The notes: generated by a model not told the origin, from the letters alone. A DNA stretch of 64,000 nucleotides from Macrobrachium rosenbergii (GCF_040412425.1 NC_089744.1:21761501-21825500), one strand, 5' to 3'. Numbered from the stretch's first letter, positions 35,619 to 49,091 are shown. Translations and numbers: made by a program.

Positions 35619-35711
35619 CACACCGCTGGACTGTGGAACAGCCTCCCAGAGGAAGTCGAGCAATTTGAACTTCAGAAGTTCAAGCGAAGGTGCAATGCAT
35701 TGCTACCCTAA
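35619..35711 (+). pseudogene. LINE ORF2 C-terminus (LWNSLPEEV) with 3' UTR
   Basis: The frame HTAGLWNSLPEEVEQFEL ending KRRCNALLP and a TAA matches the conserved C-terminal LWNSLP block of non-LTR ORF2 proteins. The 3' region to about 35920 ends ccatatgaatagggttcag, then cttctga and an (AAT)n tract. The rest of the element is 5'-truncated away, as is usual for LINE copies. Confidence 0.75.
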
Positions 35712-35919
35712 TACCATTCTCCTTGCATTTCAAGACATTTTTATCTATATGTTAATTAATTTATTAATCTTTTTTTAATAAGTGAGTGGGCTCTCTTCTT
35801 TCTGTGCTTCCCTTTACCTCGTCTTCTTCCTGATGGACACCGTATTCTTTGGAAGCTTGAATTTCAAGCCAATGGCCCCTTTGGTGGGTTTGTTCCATAT
35901 GAATAGGGTTCAGCTTCTG

Positions 35920-35929
35920 AATAATAATA

Positions 35930-35990
<61 letters not shown>
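35920..35990. repeat. (AAT)n tract, probably a LINE tail
   Basis: About 70 bp of AAT directly following the LINE 3' UTR, with one dropped base near the start. Confidence 0.9.
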
Positions 35991-36204
35991 CTTTCAAAAG
36001 CTTGGAGGACAAATCCTGAAATGCCGACAAGTCTTCTGCAATGCCACTGACCGTCTTCGAGATCTGTTGAAATGGCCATAGCATTACTGATAAGTAATCA
36101 TTAAATTACTTTGCAAAAATAACAATGTATGGGATAAGAGCTTTCTTATGGTAAGTTCCCTTTATTTGCCTTGATAGACAACGACTTTGAATACTGTTTA
36201 TATT

Positions 36205-37230
36205 CCCCCATCATTCTGAACGCTGTTTTAGCCAACCATATTCCCCCATGGCTCTGAACGCTATTATATTCCCCCATCATTCTGAACGCTGTTTTCGCCA
36301 ATCATATTCCCCCCATGACTTTAAACGCTAATTATATTCCCCCATCATTCTGAACGCTGTTTTCCCCAATCACATTTCCCCATGACTCTGTACGCTATTA
36401 TATTCCCCCGTCATTCTGAACGCTGTTTTAGCCAATCATATTCCCCCATGACTTTGAACGCTATTTATATTCCCCCATCATTCTGAACGCTGTTTTCGCC
36501 AATCATATTCCCCCCTGACTTTGAACGCTATTATATTCCCCATCATTCTGAACGCTGCTTTACCCAATCATATTCCCCCATAACTTTGAACGCTATTATA
36601 TTCCCCCATCATTCTGAACGCTGTTTTAGCCAATCATATTCCCCCCTGACTTTGAACGCTACTATATTCCCCCATCATTCTGAACGCTGTTTTACCCAAT
36701 CATATTCCCCCATGACTTTGAACACTATTATATTCCCCCATCATTCTGAACGCTGTTGTAACCAACCATATTCCCCCATGGCTCTGAACGCTACTTATAT
36801 TCTCCCCTCATTCTGAACGCTGCTTTGGCCAATCATATTTCCCCATGACTCTGAACGCTATTATATTCCCCCATCATTCTGAACGCTGTTTTCGCCAATC
36901 ATATTCCCCCATGACTCTGAACGCTATTATAGTCCCCCATCATTCTGAACGCTGTTTTCGCCAATCATATTCCCCATGACTTTGAACACTATTATATTCC
37001 CCCATCATTCTGAACGCTGCTTTAGCCAATCATATTCCCCCCATGACTTTGAACGCTATTATATTCCCCAATCATTCTGAACGCTGTTTTAGCCAATCAT
37101 ATTCCCCCCATGACTTTGAACGCTAATTATATTCCCCAACATTCTGAACGCGGTTTTCATTTGCCTATGACTCTGTACGCCAATCATATTCCCCATGGCT
37201 TTGAACGCTCTACATAAGACGCATCACTTT
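36205..37230. repeat. dimeric minisatellite, about 66-bp unit, about 15 copies
   Basis: Two related half-units alternate: cattctgaacgctgtttt with gccaatcatattccccc, and tgactttgaacgctatta with tattccccc. The 66-bp period is divisible by three, so chance frames run through it. Decayed half-units continue to about 37490. Confidence 0.93.
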
Positions 37231-37687
37231 GAACAGTAATTATGTTCCACCACGACTCTGAACGCTGTTTGTATGCATTCATGACATACCCTATTTATAT
37301 TCTGCACGACTTACAGCGCTATTTGCATTTCACCAAGACTTTGAAACCCGAATGACTGTGAAAGTTTTTTACATTCGCACCAGACCCTGAAAGCTATTTA
37401 CATTCTTCCTTGGCTCTGAATGCTATTCATATCTCCCCTGAATCTGAACCACAAATCTGAAACCTAATTATAGCCTATTCCCCCACCCACAGTTTCCACT
37501 GAGCAAGGTGCTCGACAAAAATAATATAGTTCCAATGCATTCGCGTAATTATGAATATCACTGAATCATTAGACTGCTACAAATTGCTTAACATGAATTT
37601 TGCATCTATCGGCAATATAAATAATATAATTCCCGATATTCCAGCATCAACTCATTAATTTTTTTGTGCAAAGAACCACGATGCGTA

Positions 37688-37691
<4 letters not shown>

Positions 37692-37758
<67 letters not shown>
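37692..37758. repeat. (TTA)n microsatellite
   Basis: About 65 bp, left of a palindrome. Confidence 0.95.
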
Positions 37759-37760
<2 letters not shown>

Positions 37761-37796
37761 CAAACAAAAACTTCTTTCAGTTTCCTTCTGAAGATG

Positions 37797-37893
37797 GAAA
37801 GAGAAACCCACAAGATTCCTGTGTATATATAACTTGTATAACTTGTTTATAAGTAAACAAGTTATACACAGGAATCTTATGGGTTCCTCTTTC

Positions 37894-37894
<1 letters not shown>
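37797..37894. repeat. palindrome bounded by (TTA)n tracts
   Basis: Arms gaaagagaaacccacaagat, tcctgtgtata and the complementary tatacacaggaatcttatgg, gttcctctttc surround aacttgt/acaagtt repeats. A CTGAAGA motif lies just outside the left arm (37788-37794). Confidence 0.88.

Positions 37895-37951
<57 letters not shown>
37895..37951. repeat. (TTA)n microsatellite
   Basis: About 55 bp, right of the palindrome. Confidence 0.95.
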
Positions 37952-37954
<3 letters not shown>

Positions 37955-38039
37955 AGCACAAGAAAAAGTAAGAGTGAAAACAGAAATCGCGCGAATCCAT
38001 CCCCAGAAGGGAACTCTCGTTACTATTTTCCCTACGAGA

Positions 38040-38317
38040 AGCTCTTCGTTGGACGAGTCGGTAGAGCTGTGGACTAGCACTCGCTAGGCCCGAGTTCGAG
38101 TCTCCGGCCGGCTGATGAAGTGTTAGAGGAATTTATTTCTGGTGATAGAAATTCATTTCTCGCTATAATGTGGTTCGGATTCCACAATAAGCTGTAGGTC
38201 CCGTTGCTAAGTAACCAATTGGTTCTTAGCCACGTAAAATAAGTCTAATCCTTCGGGCCAGCCCTAGGAGAGCTGTTAATCAGCTCAGTGGTCTGGTAAA
38301 ACTAAGGTATACTTAAC
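38040..38317 (+). mobile_element. tRNA-derived SINE family C, full-length
   Basis: The head has gacgagtcggtagagctgt and a B-box-like cccgagttcgagtctccgg. Then come the shared body and a ctaaggtatacttaac end. A 14-bp target duplication, ttttccctacgaga, lies at 38026-38039 and 38318-38331. This copy is the best reference for the family. Confidence 0.93.
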
Positions 38318-38641
38318 TTTTCCCTACGAGAGCAAAAACCAAATCTCCCGAGACCCTGCTTCCTCAAATCGAGAGACGCAGAAGCCCCGCGCATTCATTT
38401 CCCCTTTTACCCTTTTGGGCCAGGCCCTCCGCCGTTATGACGAAGACCCCCTCCAGGTCGACAGGGAGTTGCTGAGGAAACCCCAGCGCGCCCTCCGGGG
38501 GTGGCAGAAAGTTCCCCCCGGTATGCGGTCATCGGCTTCAGACGCTGGTCTAGGGAAACGCTTCCGGGAAGGGAACTCTTTCAGACAATAGTGTGGAGGT
38601 GTGTGTTTGTGTGTCTGTACACATACATCCATCCATACATA

Positions 38642-38644
<3 letters not shown>

Positions 38645-38726
<82 letters not shown>

Positions 38727-38791
38727 ACATATATTTATATATATATTATATATATAAATATATATATTAAAAATATTGTCATAAATTCCAC

Positions 38792-38887
<96 letters not shown>

Positions 38888-38898
38888 ACGTATATATA

Positions 38899-38970
<72 letters not shown>
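38645..38970. repeat. compound (TA)n / (TG)n microsatellite
   Basis: Three TA blocks and one TG block, separated by short AT-rich spacers. Confidence 0.95.
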
Positions 38971-39424
38971 TATATAATAAAATTAAATACAAATTGTTAG
39001 TGCACCGATAAAAACATAGAGCAAAGAAACAATCATAAAATATAATCTTTAAAAAGATCATCATTTTCTAAAAGTACCTACTGCGTAAACTCCTTTTTTT
39101 TATTGCCTGTGTATACGCACTCAAGTCAAAAATTTCGGCTATATATATAACTTTGCAAACGCATCGTACGTAAAAAATATCATGTTTACAATATACAGCA
39201 CTGGTTCAACTTCAATGTTTCCTGAATGGTAATGAATGTAGACAAAAATAAGCCAATAAATAAAATCATACTTTCTGTCCTCTATTCAATGATCAATTTT
39301 TAATATATACGTTACGTTCGTTAATACCTGGTGCCACAATAAGTGGCATAAACAGTAACGCATTTTTCTGATACGCAATTCAATGAAATTTTGTACGGTT
39401 AATAAAAAATCACATACCTCTTTT

Positions 39425-39700
39425 CCCTCATTTTTGGCGGATAATTCGTAACTCAGCATATACATTTTTTGGGGATAATTTTAATTCGTCAATTTTGGGG
39501 GGCTAATTTTAGCTCGCATCTTTTAAAGCTAATTTCAAATTTCATTTTTAGGGCTCATTCTGACTCGTCATTTTTTTAGGGCTAATTTTAACTTGTCATC
39601 TTTTAAAGCTAATTTCAAATTTGTCATTTTTTAGGGCTAATTCTAACTCGTCATTTTTAGGGATAATTTGACTCGTCATTCTGACCCTTCATTTTTTTTT
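39425..39700. repeat. minisatellite, about 35-bp unit, about 7 copies
   Basis: Units of agggctaattttaactcgtc followed by attttt. Two units share a cttttaaagctaatttcaaa variant. Confidence 0.85.
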
Positions 39701-39877
39701 TATTTTGAACATATTATGACAAATCAAAGCAATTCAGCTATACAATGACACCACACTAAATTCCACCACAGTACGAGTATATATATCACTGGAAAGGCAA
39801 TTTATGATATTTTTTGTATCACAAATTATGGTCATATCTGCGTCTGGCAAATTTCAATTCGACATTTTTTTTTCCTT

Positions 39878-40268
39878 TGTAGTTTTCTGTAAAAGAAAAC
39901 TATTGCGCCGGCTTTGTCTGCCCGTCCGCGCTTTTTTCTGTCCGCCCTCAGATTTTAAGATCTGTGAGGCTAGAGGGCTGCAAATTGGTATGTTAACCAT
40001 CCATCCTCCAATCATCAAACATACCAAATTGCAGCCCTCTAGCCTCAGCAGTTTTTAATTTATTTAAGATTAAAGTTAGCCATAATCGTGCTTCTGGCAA
40101 CGATATAGGCCACCAACGGCCCGTGGTTAAAGTTTCACGGGCCGCGGCTCATACAGCATTATACCTAGACCACCGAAAGATAGATCTATTTTCGGTGGCC
40201 TTGATTATACGCTGTAGCGGCTGTACAGAAAACTCGATTGCGCCGAAGAAACTTCGGCGCATTTTTAT
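39878..40268 (+). repeat. dispersed repeat family A, copy 11
   Basis: Full-length; all three hairpins are well preserved. Confidence 0.88.
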
Positions 40269-40683
40269 ACCTGTAATTAGACGTTAATTTGCGTAGCTGA
40301 GCATTCTTCAATTAATTACGACTACATTAGTGTATTAGCAGGAAAACTAATTTTACGTAATGAGAAAAGGGTGCACCTTGTTCAAAGTATTTTACAAAAT
40401 TACAAAAAACTACACAAAACATTACAAAATGAATATTTCTTACAATTTTCCTCAAAGACATCACAAGGCACTATCAGAATCGACTAGACTTAAAAACAGA
40501 GCAACGTATTCAGTTTGATAAGTTGCTAAAAATAAAATTACCTTCTTTAGCTCTTGGTACAGCAAAGGAAGAATAAACCCTCTGGAACCTATCATGAAAG
40601 TGGTCTCACTTAGTAAACGCAGAATTTCGAGAACTTAACTAAGTTAACTAACTTAACTTGAAGAAGCACAAGCAATGGTCGAA

Positions 40684-40967
40684 TAGAATACAGAATTGAG
40701 GCCAAAGGCCAGCACTGGGAATTATGAGGTCATTCAGCGCTGAAAGGGAAACAGACAGTAAAAGTTTGAAAGGTGTAACAGGAGGAAAACCTCGCAGTCG
40801 TACTATGCATCAACCGTTAAGAGAGGGTGGAAAGTAAGATGGAAGAAAGAGAATATGAACCATGGTACAGTAAAAGGATGAAAGGGGGTGCAGCTAGGTG
40901 CCGAAGGAACGCTGCAAAGAACCGTCAAGCCTACAATGGTCAGCATGAGGTGCACTGACGGCACTAC
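40684..40967 (+). repeat. dispersed repeat family B, copy 8
   Basis: From cagaattgaggccaaaggcc to gtgcactgacggcactacc. Confidence 0.85.
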
Positions 40968-42787
40968 CTCCCTACAAGAAACAGGCAATAGTGACCTCAC
41001 AACATCTTGCAAGGAAATTCTTCTTGCGCTATGGTCCCTATCCTTCAGGGCTTTAGACCTGGTTTTGAAGGAGAAATGACCTACGAATGCTTTCACAGCT
41101 GGAAAACTGACATGGAACGTGAACCTGAGAAAATTAGCCATTAACCAAGCAAGTACATCAACTAATCCATTCAAATACGATCTGAAGGCTTTCAGAATAC
41201 TCGAAGACAATCCGGCATTAGATCAACTTGTTCCTACTTGGCAGTCCTTCCACTAGACACAGACTTGATTTAGCCAAGCATGCTTACAAACACATACGAT
41301 GACTATTCTTAATTTCATTAGTGTAATTATCAAGACTGACGTAAAAAAAAAAAACAAGAAATAAATTTGCCCAGCTTCCCTCCAGACATATGAACATGTA
41401 ATAATGATCATCAATTTTAATTACATAATTAAAGCTAACGATCGTTATTACCATGGCATCTCTAGAAGTGACTCTCTCAGAACCGCGCGCTCAATGCTTG
41501 TCTCCCGGATACAAGCTTTGACAAATCCTCATTAAACGCGGGACACAGATTGTTGTCGATATTCCGGATTCTAAGACAGGCTCTGAAGAAAAAAGAAGTC
41601 CATACGTTATATAAATAGGGCGTCGGGCAGAAAATTTCCACTACGATCACCAAGTAGGACAAAATATGTCCCAACGAAGTCAAATGGGTGAGTATGATAA
41701 CAAGGGAGAGATGCGCTGATCTCAGTCATGAGCGCGAGTCACGACTGAGACAAGAGATGACGCCACGTTGCGGCCATCTTAACACTCCATAAGTATTGTG
41801 CATGCGTTGCGTCTAGGCTTATAAATGAAATCCTGTCATAATTTTGACGTTTTAACACAGCAGCCACAGTCATATTTACATACCAATGGCTAATTATACT
41901 TTATTATAATTATCATACCAGTCATCTGTTAATATTCACTTTTCTCTCCTTTCCATCCCAATCTTTACATTTATCGAATACTTTCCTTGTTCTGACTAGC
42001 ATTTTACAAATGCTGTTTAAACGGTTATGTACAGTACAATAAACTCAAAAATAAAATACTGTCCGTTCATTGCGTAACTGACATGATTAACATCATTATT
42101 TTAAGGCAACAGTTGGAAAAATAAAAAAAAATTGTAAGTTTGGTTTATGCTTTGTTAAAAAGTTAATTATATTACTTAAAATGTTACATAACATTTCAAT
42201 TTGGAGAAATGTAGAAAAGGAAATTCAATTAGTATTTTCAATATCTCCTTTTCATCAAGCCGAGTCAGTCATTCAAATTTCCTCGCTTTTAACAAATCGG
42301 CGAACCCTTCACACGGCCCCCCGCCCCATTAATGCGTTCATATTTCAAAAGCACATACACAAACAATGCTGCCGGGTGAGCATTATTCAAAAATGCATCT
42401 TCGAGATGGAATTTGTATGGAATTTGTATACCTTCAAGTCAGAACTCATTTGCTATAAAATAGCACATTCAAAAATACACATACTTCACGCACTCCATCA
42501 GCCCACAATGAACTCTTCGACTTCGTCGAAAGACCACAGTGGAATATAATACAATTATACAGCTACACGATGTTCATTCCTATTTGTAATTTCCGCTATT
42601 GAATGCACTCATTGTATTGCTACACATAAATATACACAATATACTCTATTAGGGCAGGCATAAAAATGCCACTCTTAAGTCAAAGCCGTCTAGTTTTGGT
42701 AGAAGTGACTTTCCGGGAAGGGAAAGATGGCGGACCCCCAGCGTCACTTCTATCATATAATGAACCCCAACTTCCCTCAGAGTCCGT
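40968..42787. other. no gene seen
   Basis: AT-rich unique-looking sequence. A 122-codon frame at 42181-42549 has no recognisable domain and no splice or promoter support. Confidence 0.45.

Positions 42788-42850
<63 letters not shown>
42788..42850. repeat. (AG)n microsatellite
   Basis: About 62 bp of AG. Confidence 0.95.
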
Positions 42851-42852
<2 letters not shown>

Positions 42853-43007
42853 CACTGCGAAACTATAAAACGCTTCGATGCAAGTACTGTCTAAATCACT
42901 ACATCTCAGATGGGCCATGAGATCACATTTCCATGTCAGGAGTTCACCGACCCTCGGGTGGAATATTTAAATCCCCCTCCCCTGGCGGACGCTCTGCTAA
43001 CTGAACC

Positions 43008-43100
43008 ATGGAGACGTTTTGCGCAATCGAGAATCCGAAGAAACACGAGAGATGGAAAGCGGGACAAAAAGAACGCGCCCTTTGTCTGGTTTTATTCCAG
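43008..43100 (+). CDS. possible first coding exon, unknown
   Basis: A 31-codon open segment begins METFCAIENPKKHERW and ends ...ALCLVLFQ at a good donor (attccag|gtacga). Joining it to the acceptor at 47416 would not be in frame with the secreted-protein gene, so at most it could serve as 5' UTR for that gene. Weak. Confidence 0.22.
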
Positions 43101-43250
43101 GTACGAAGACGAACGTTTACATCATTAAAAAAATCTGCCAATTTCTCGATAAGAGAACAAAGGGTAGTTGAACGCAAGGGTAGCAGAGCTAATTACTTGA
43201 ATGCGTTATCTGTGTTGGCACCATACACAGCTGTTTAGTTATTCAGTTAC

Positions 43251-43300
<50 letters not shown>
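43251..43300. repeat. (ATT)n microsatellite
   Basis: About 48 bp of ATT. Confidence 0.95.
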
Positions 43301-43301
<1 letters not shown>

Positions 43302-44185
43302 TAATAAGTACTAGCAGCAATGGTAAGGCTGTACAACACTTTAATTGAACTGTAAACTCCCACAGGATGAAAAATATCATGTGAGAAACGAACGGAGTAC
43401 AATGAAATGGCGATTAAAATAACAATATATAATAGTAAAAATATAATAGTCAGTAACAAATACACAATAAAACAATCAACTAACAAAAGAGGGAATAGTA
43501 CGTTAGGTCTACGTTGTAGCAAAGAAGCACAAAACCCAGGACAATGAAAAACCGCGTAACTTAAAGAACACAGGTTGTAAGGTCGACAAGCAGGAGCAAA
43601 TATGGCATTCAAATAACAGGCAAGGCGACACCAAATCATTAACAGCGGTACTGATATTCTCATTAACTAGAAGTTAACATAATTTACCCCCAATTAACGG
43701 TTGCTAGCAAGCGACTGTAAAAGAGTGGTAGGCCTAAACGACCTCAAAACCTATGGCAACAGAACTAACTGCTTTTTCCCATGTAGATATCAACCACCTT
43801 GTCTATGAGGCAATTAACAACAATTCCTTCCACAAGGAACTGGAATATGAGATGGAAATGATGAGGAAAATAACCTGAACACATTGTCTTGTAAATATAC
43901 ACAAGAAATGAAACGCTATAAGTTTGCAGAATATAACAGAGGTGAACGAAATACTCTTTTGCCAGTTATGAACATTTAATATATGCGAAGCTATCCGTGT
44001 ATTATCAGTCTTTGATGAAGATCCAAGTGGCGTCCTTGTCAAAATAAACAATGCAGACGGAGAGGCGACATCAGTAAGTGACAAAGGTTCACATCGATGA
44101 ACCGATATTTCGGTGAGCTTTTGCATAATGATATTAGAGGATATGTAACAGTCGACAGTCAATGTTGCTCATGTTATTTAAGAGT
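43301..44185. other. no gene seen
   Basis: Two roughly 120-codon - strand frames (43295-43663, 43803-44162) show no domain and resemble chance frames in AT-rich DNA. Confidence 0.4.
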
Positions 44186-44452
44186 AGAATATTATGGAAT
44201 TTTTGGCCAAAGGCCAAGTGCTGGGACCTATGAGGGTCATTCAGCGCTGGAAGGGAAATTGAAAGTAAGAAAGTTGTTAAGGCGTAACAGGAGGAAAAAC
44301 TCGCAGTAAAAGGGAAGAAAAAAATATAAAAGGAAGTACTGTAAAGGGAACGAAATGGGTTGCAGCTAGGGGCCGAAGGGACGCTGCGATGAACCTTAAG
44401 TAATGCCTGCAGTACACCGCATGAGGTGCACTGATGGCCCCACCCCCCTACG
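44186..44452 (+). repeat. dispersed repeat family B, copy 9
   Basis: Internal deletion relative to other copies: the caattgttaagagaggg segment is missing between ctcgcagt and aaaagggaag. Confidence 0.82.
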
Positions 44453-45119
44453 GGGCTAATGTTATTTAAATACAGAAAATGTACACAAATTTACGTCTCA
44501 ACGCCCATAATACAATACATAAAACTGAAAAATCGTCCGTGTTGGATTTTCTTGTCAGGTGGTTAGTAGGGCAAACGTCAAGGAATGTCTATATAATTTC
44601 ATAACATTAAAAAAAAGGAAAAAGATATTCGCAAAATACCGCGAGCTATCCGAATTCTAATGGACAGATGGAAGCATCTCAAACTATGCATCAAATTCAA
44701 ATTATGTAAAGACGCCGAACCTCTAGGAGAAAATTCCACGATAAGAGTCGAATTCATTGTAAACGGAATAATAATATTAAAACAACAACAACAATAATAA
44801 TAGTGATTTCCTTAACCCTACCTACGAAAAGCGAAGAATTCGATCAGAGCATGTCTCAACGCTCTCAGCCAAACACCTAGGTGAATTTAGTCTCATAAGG
44901 ATCTGAGACTGAATATGAACAATATTACTACGTGCGAGATGGAAGTTTCCTCATTTAAACGCGGATGTTAAAGAGACATTCTGTTGCCCAGGGATACTGT
45001 CGAGAGAAAGTTCCGAACGACAAACGTGAAACCTTACCACTGCAAGGTTTCGCCCGGATGAAGTTTTGCTGACGTTGTGATTTTCGATTGAGCGTCACGG
45101 ATACGGAAATGTGCAATAA

Positions 45120-45120
45120 A

Positions 45121-45164
<44 letters not shown>
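45120..45164. repeat. (TAG)n microsatellite
   Basis: About 14 TAG units. Confidence 0.95.
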
Positions 45165-45303
45165 TGCAGGATTTATCTTTGAAACGGCTCAAATGTATAA
45201 GCAAGGAAGAGCAAATACGACGGATAGTGACACCACGATTAAAGTAATGTGCAAAGTGGTGTTACCATAGCGCTATTCAAAGGGATGTTGAAAACTGTAC
45301 AAT

Positions 45304-45390
45304 AAGAATTAAGCAATACCTTCATATATTATAGGCCTACGCGGTGTTTTTAAGCAATACCTTCATATTTTTTAGGCCTACACGGTGTTT
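45304..45390. repeat. tandem duplication, about 43-bp unit
   Basis: taagcaataccttcatat, ttaggcctac(g/a), cggtgttt occurs twice. Confidence 0.8.
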
Positions 45391-46022
45391 AGATGAAAAT
45401 GCAGTATGCAGTCAAAATCACGCAAAGAATTCTATTTTTGCCCCACAACCAAATCTGTTCATTTTAGAATAATATTAGTAATAAATAACTATGAGGCAAA
45501 TTTTACTTAGCAAAGTAAAGACATCTGACCTTCTCAGCAGGGAGACCACTTGAATCGACTGGTATGCTTTTTGTAACTATAGTAATTATTCAGCAACAAG
45601 GTTTTATTAATAGATATAATAGGCATTATTATCTACAGTGAAGGATATACTGTATCAAAAATGTACTTTGTTCTATATATCAGCGATATCCTGTATATAA
45701 TAAACCCGACATTAAGAAACCTTTCTAAAAACCGGTAACACAGCCTATGATTCTCGGCGGAGCTTTAAGTCTCTGGGGTTGGGGCTTACCGTCGTACATA
45801 CACTAGCATTAGTAATAATGCTTTCTTTAGGCGGGGGTTTTGTCCGGGCTCTTCAATAATAAACGAACTTACGTAAGCAGCTAAAAGCAAAATTGAATAT
45901 TTTCCAAATTTTAAATTCTTCGTGGTTTGTGCGAGATTTAATTTCTTTACACATTTAAGGCAAGACTGGATTTGAGATACATCTGTAGCAGCATAATCCC
46001 ACTGGCACAAGCTTGTAGGAAG

Positions 46023-46133
46023 TTTTTGCATTTTATTTTTTTTTTATGCACAAGCTTGTAGGAAGTTTTTGCATTTTATTTTTTTTATGCACAAGCTTGT
46101 AGGGAGGTTTTGCATTTTATTTTTTTTATGCAT
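46023..46133. repeat. tandem repeat, about 42-bp unit, 3 copies
   Basis: atgcacaagcttgtaggaag, tttttgcattttatttt, repeated three times with T-run length changes. Confidence 0.85.
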
Positions 46134-46424
46134 TCTTAAAAAGAACTGGATGCTCTACCTTAATATTTAAAGACCACATGTATCAAACCATACTCCACAT
46201 CTAAGTGCTTGTTACTGACTTCAGCCCTTGTTACTTGTGAGCAGTCTGGTCGCATTTGTCGGAAATTTCTTGCCGTTATAAATACAACTCAATATGTGAT
46301 TGGCTAAATGAGCGCGTATACACATCACGGCATTGTTGTTGGCCCCTTTTATTAGATGCTAATAAATCTTCTCAGATAATATATAAATATGTATGTACGC
46401 AACTCGGCACCAGGTGCATATGCG

Positions 46425-46427
<3 letters not shown>

Positions 46428-46510
<83 letters not shown>
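46428..46510. repeat. (TC)n microsatellite
   Basis: About 82 bp of TC. Confidence 0.95.
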
Positions 46511-46513
<3 letters not shown>

Positions 46514-47416
46514 TGTGAAAAGCCAGTCAAGAAATTTAAGTTAATGCCCTAAGTAATTCAGACATTCAGAAAAGGGCAACAGAAGCCTCTTGGACTTATC
46601 AAAACAACAGTATGACCTCCTGCTTCCAAGTTACCAAGACAACGATATAGGTCATTAGTTGTCCCTCCAACAAAGCCTCCTTCACTTAGGCCTAATATTC
46701 TTTAAACTCTTCATGCCTCAAAAACAACAAATCAATCTGTAGAGCTGCTGTAAAATTATATCTTCAGTTTTTCGAAGTATTTGCGTGACAAGTCGGAGCT
46801 GATTACAAAACTTACATAACTTTGATTACCATCTAAATGTAAAAAAAAAAAAAAAACTGTTCCACCTTCCATAGGTATAATCAATACCATTGAGGAAAAA
46901 GTCTATACCAATCATTTTCTCTCTTCCTATATACAAAGCCCTTTGGGAGCCACTCAAGGCATCAAGATAACTTGTAACCTTTATTGAAACCTAAGTGACC
47001 GCAAAAGAGAAAAATTAAAATGCTACAGCACAGTATTGCTCTTCTGTTGTACAGTACGTGACCTGTTGTTTCCGCCTCGTTACTTCTAAATAACTGTCAA
47101 GAGCCTGACTCGTCCCACGAAAAGTTTCAAAATGAAACTTTGATCGGATCTCCCAAGTTCGTAGCGTCAAGTACGACAGTAGTCGTTGAGCTGTCAAAAC
47201 GAAATACAAAAACATGTTTAAACGCCGGACTTTTATGAACAAACCCAACGCTCTGTAAAGAGCGTCGGTGAATAATTGATAAAACTATAAGAGTAAGAAC
47301 TATTCTCTATCAACTTTCATCCCAACCACGAAACAAGGTTTTTCATGTAGGTCTATCAATGTGGAAGTTCGGTGTAAAGCTCGTATCTGAAATAAATGCC
47401 CGTTTTCTTTTTACAG

Positions 47417-47490
47417 ACTCGATGTGGTGCTTGAGTTACGTGGCCTCCTTCCTCACATTGCTGGTCGTTCAAGCGAGCGCTGATGACAGG
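47417..47490 (+). CDS. secreted six-Cys CCPGY protein, exon with start codon and signal peptide
   Basis: An acceptor (gttttctttttacag) precedes five UTR bases and the ATG at 47422. The 23 codons begin MWCLSYVASFLTLLVVQ and continue ASADDR, ending at a consensus donor, gtaagt (47491). This is a classic signal peptide: a hydrophobic core and a small-residue ASA cleavage site before DDR. The upstream acceptor implies at least one further 5' UTR exon, not located. The 7150-bp intron that follows is phase 0. Frame and splice phase agree with the three downstream exons, which is the main reason to accept it. Confidence 0.75.
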
Positions 47491-48257
47491 GTAAGTCTAG
47501 TTCACAATTAAAACTTCTGATTTCGGAAAGTTCTTCCACTTCTTCGTTGTCACGGTAAATTATTTAACGAATCAAAGTATCTGAAAAGTCGTGCCTTTGG
47601 TACCGTATACTGTCCATTTCTCTTCAGAAAATCAAGGTGATTGTATCCTTTTACGTAAAGGATATACAATCAATATTTTACAGTGAGTATTGGTTTTATT
47701 TTACTGGTAAGTTTTATGTTGTACTTTCTTCATTAACGTTTATTCTTTAGGCTGTAATTGTGTACAATACAAGATTTGCGGACTTTTCCGCTTTTAAAAC
47801 CAATATCAAACTAGAACCCAAATTAAATTAAGAACTTTATATTCCTGATAATAAGTTGCTAAGAACCTAAAAGATGAATTAATTATTATTATCTGACGAA
47901 AAGCGAGCGCTAGTTTACATTCACATCTAACTCCACGACCACAGTTTGGATCTATGACCTAATAACGGTTATGAAGCACAACCCTCAATTACCACAACAA
48001 AAGATTTTCGAACCCATCGAAGAAGACTTGTATCCGATTCTTCGATCGAACGTATTATCGAATCTTGCCCAGCGGCGTTTCCCTAGGTAACATTTAACAA
48101 TCCCCTTCAAACTTCTCCTCCTCCGCGAACCTCCTTCAAACACCGGCCTCTTCCTCCTCGAGGCAACTCAAAAACGCTGAACCAATAAAAGAGTTCAGAG
48201 GTAGGAGAGCTGGATCGGACAACGCGGGCGTGGGCAGCTTTAAGAACAGGGAGACAA

Positions 48258-48353
48258 ATGGCAAATACGTCGAATTACTCTTCATCGACTTATTACTCTT
48301 TTCTTGGGCTCTTCCTTGTTATCGTCTTGTCTGTGCCTACATTTATTCGTTAG
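48258..48353 (+). CDS. possible small membrane peptide ORF (31 aa)
   Basis: Begins MANTSNYSSSTYYSF and continues into LGLFLVIVLSVPTFIR, one plausible membrane span or signal anchor, in a locally GC-richer stretch. No donor follows before the TAG. It could be a chance ORF or a short independent transcript. Confidence 0.2.
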   Translation: MANTSNYSSSTYYSFLGLFLVIVLSVPTFIR

Positions 48354-49089
48354 TTTATTGAGGGGGATACATATTTCCTCCCTTTCTCCAAAGAGCGAGA
48401 CAAGAGCAGCATCATGAACTAATTACTGTCAAAAGTAATGTGATGTGCTATAGGTCAAATTGGGTGCGCCTTAAACATTCTATTCCTTCACCTAAAATGC
48501 CACAATTTTCGAATACGAATTTTAGACCCAACTGACGTTTCCGTAATAAATGTAAGAAGGAATTGTTATATCTAATGAGCCAATATACACAAGATGAAGG
48601 AATTATTACCCAGTTATAAAACTTTGCGCACACACACACATATGTGTGTGTGTGTGTGTGAAACGTATTGGAACGAATAACATCATTTTTGCATCTATTA
48701 CATTTCCCTGAAACCTATACTAACCTTAAAGCTACCAAAGTAACTTACTAAGACTAGCTTAAAATAACAGTTTATTGAAAGGTATTGTAAAACTCCTTTC
48801 CTTTCATTTTCAATGAACACAAAAAAATCATTCACTAGTTCTGAAGATTTCTCCTAAATACCATTGTTCATTTCTTTTTTTCTTTGCAAGTACATTTTCA
48901 AAAGCAATTCAAGCACCGAATCGCCAGTTTTCAGGCGAAATAAAACTATTTTGCTTCATGAACTGGAAAAAAATGAGGCAGAAATAAATACCAGTTGTAG
49001 TGCGAATATAAAAAATTGCATATTACCAAAACCTTTACGACATGTTTAGTAAGGAAGAACAAATACAGCGAATTATGGATACGGGGTCA

Positions 49090-49091
<2 letters not shown>

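Noticed and set aside
36586..36816. 76-codon frame with a 22-residue repeat
   Set aside because: The minisatellite period of 66 bp keeps a frame open by chance; it lacks splice or promoter support and decays at both ends.
42940..43035. tRNA-like A and B box pattern on the - strand (ggttcagttagcagagcgtc)
   Set aside because: The A-like box is fair but the B-like box (gggtcggtgaactcc) departs from GGTTCGANNCC and no family partner or tail is visible.
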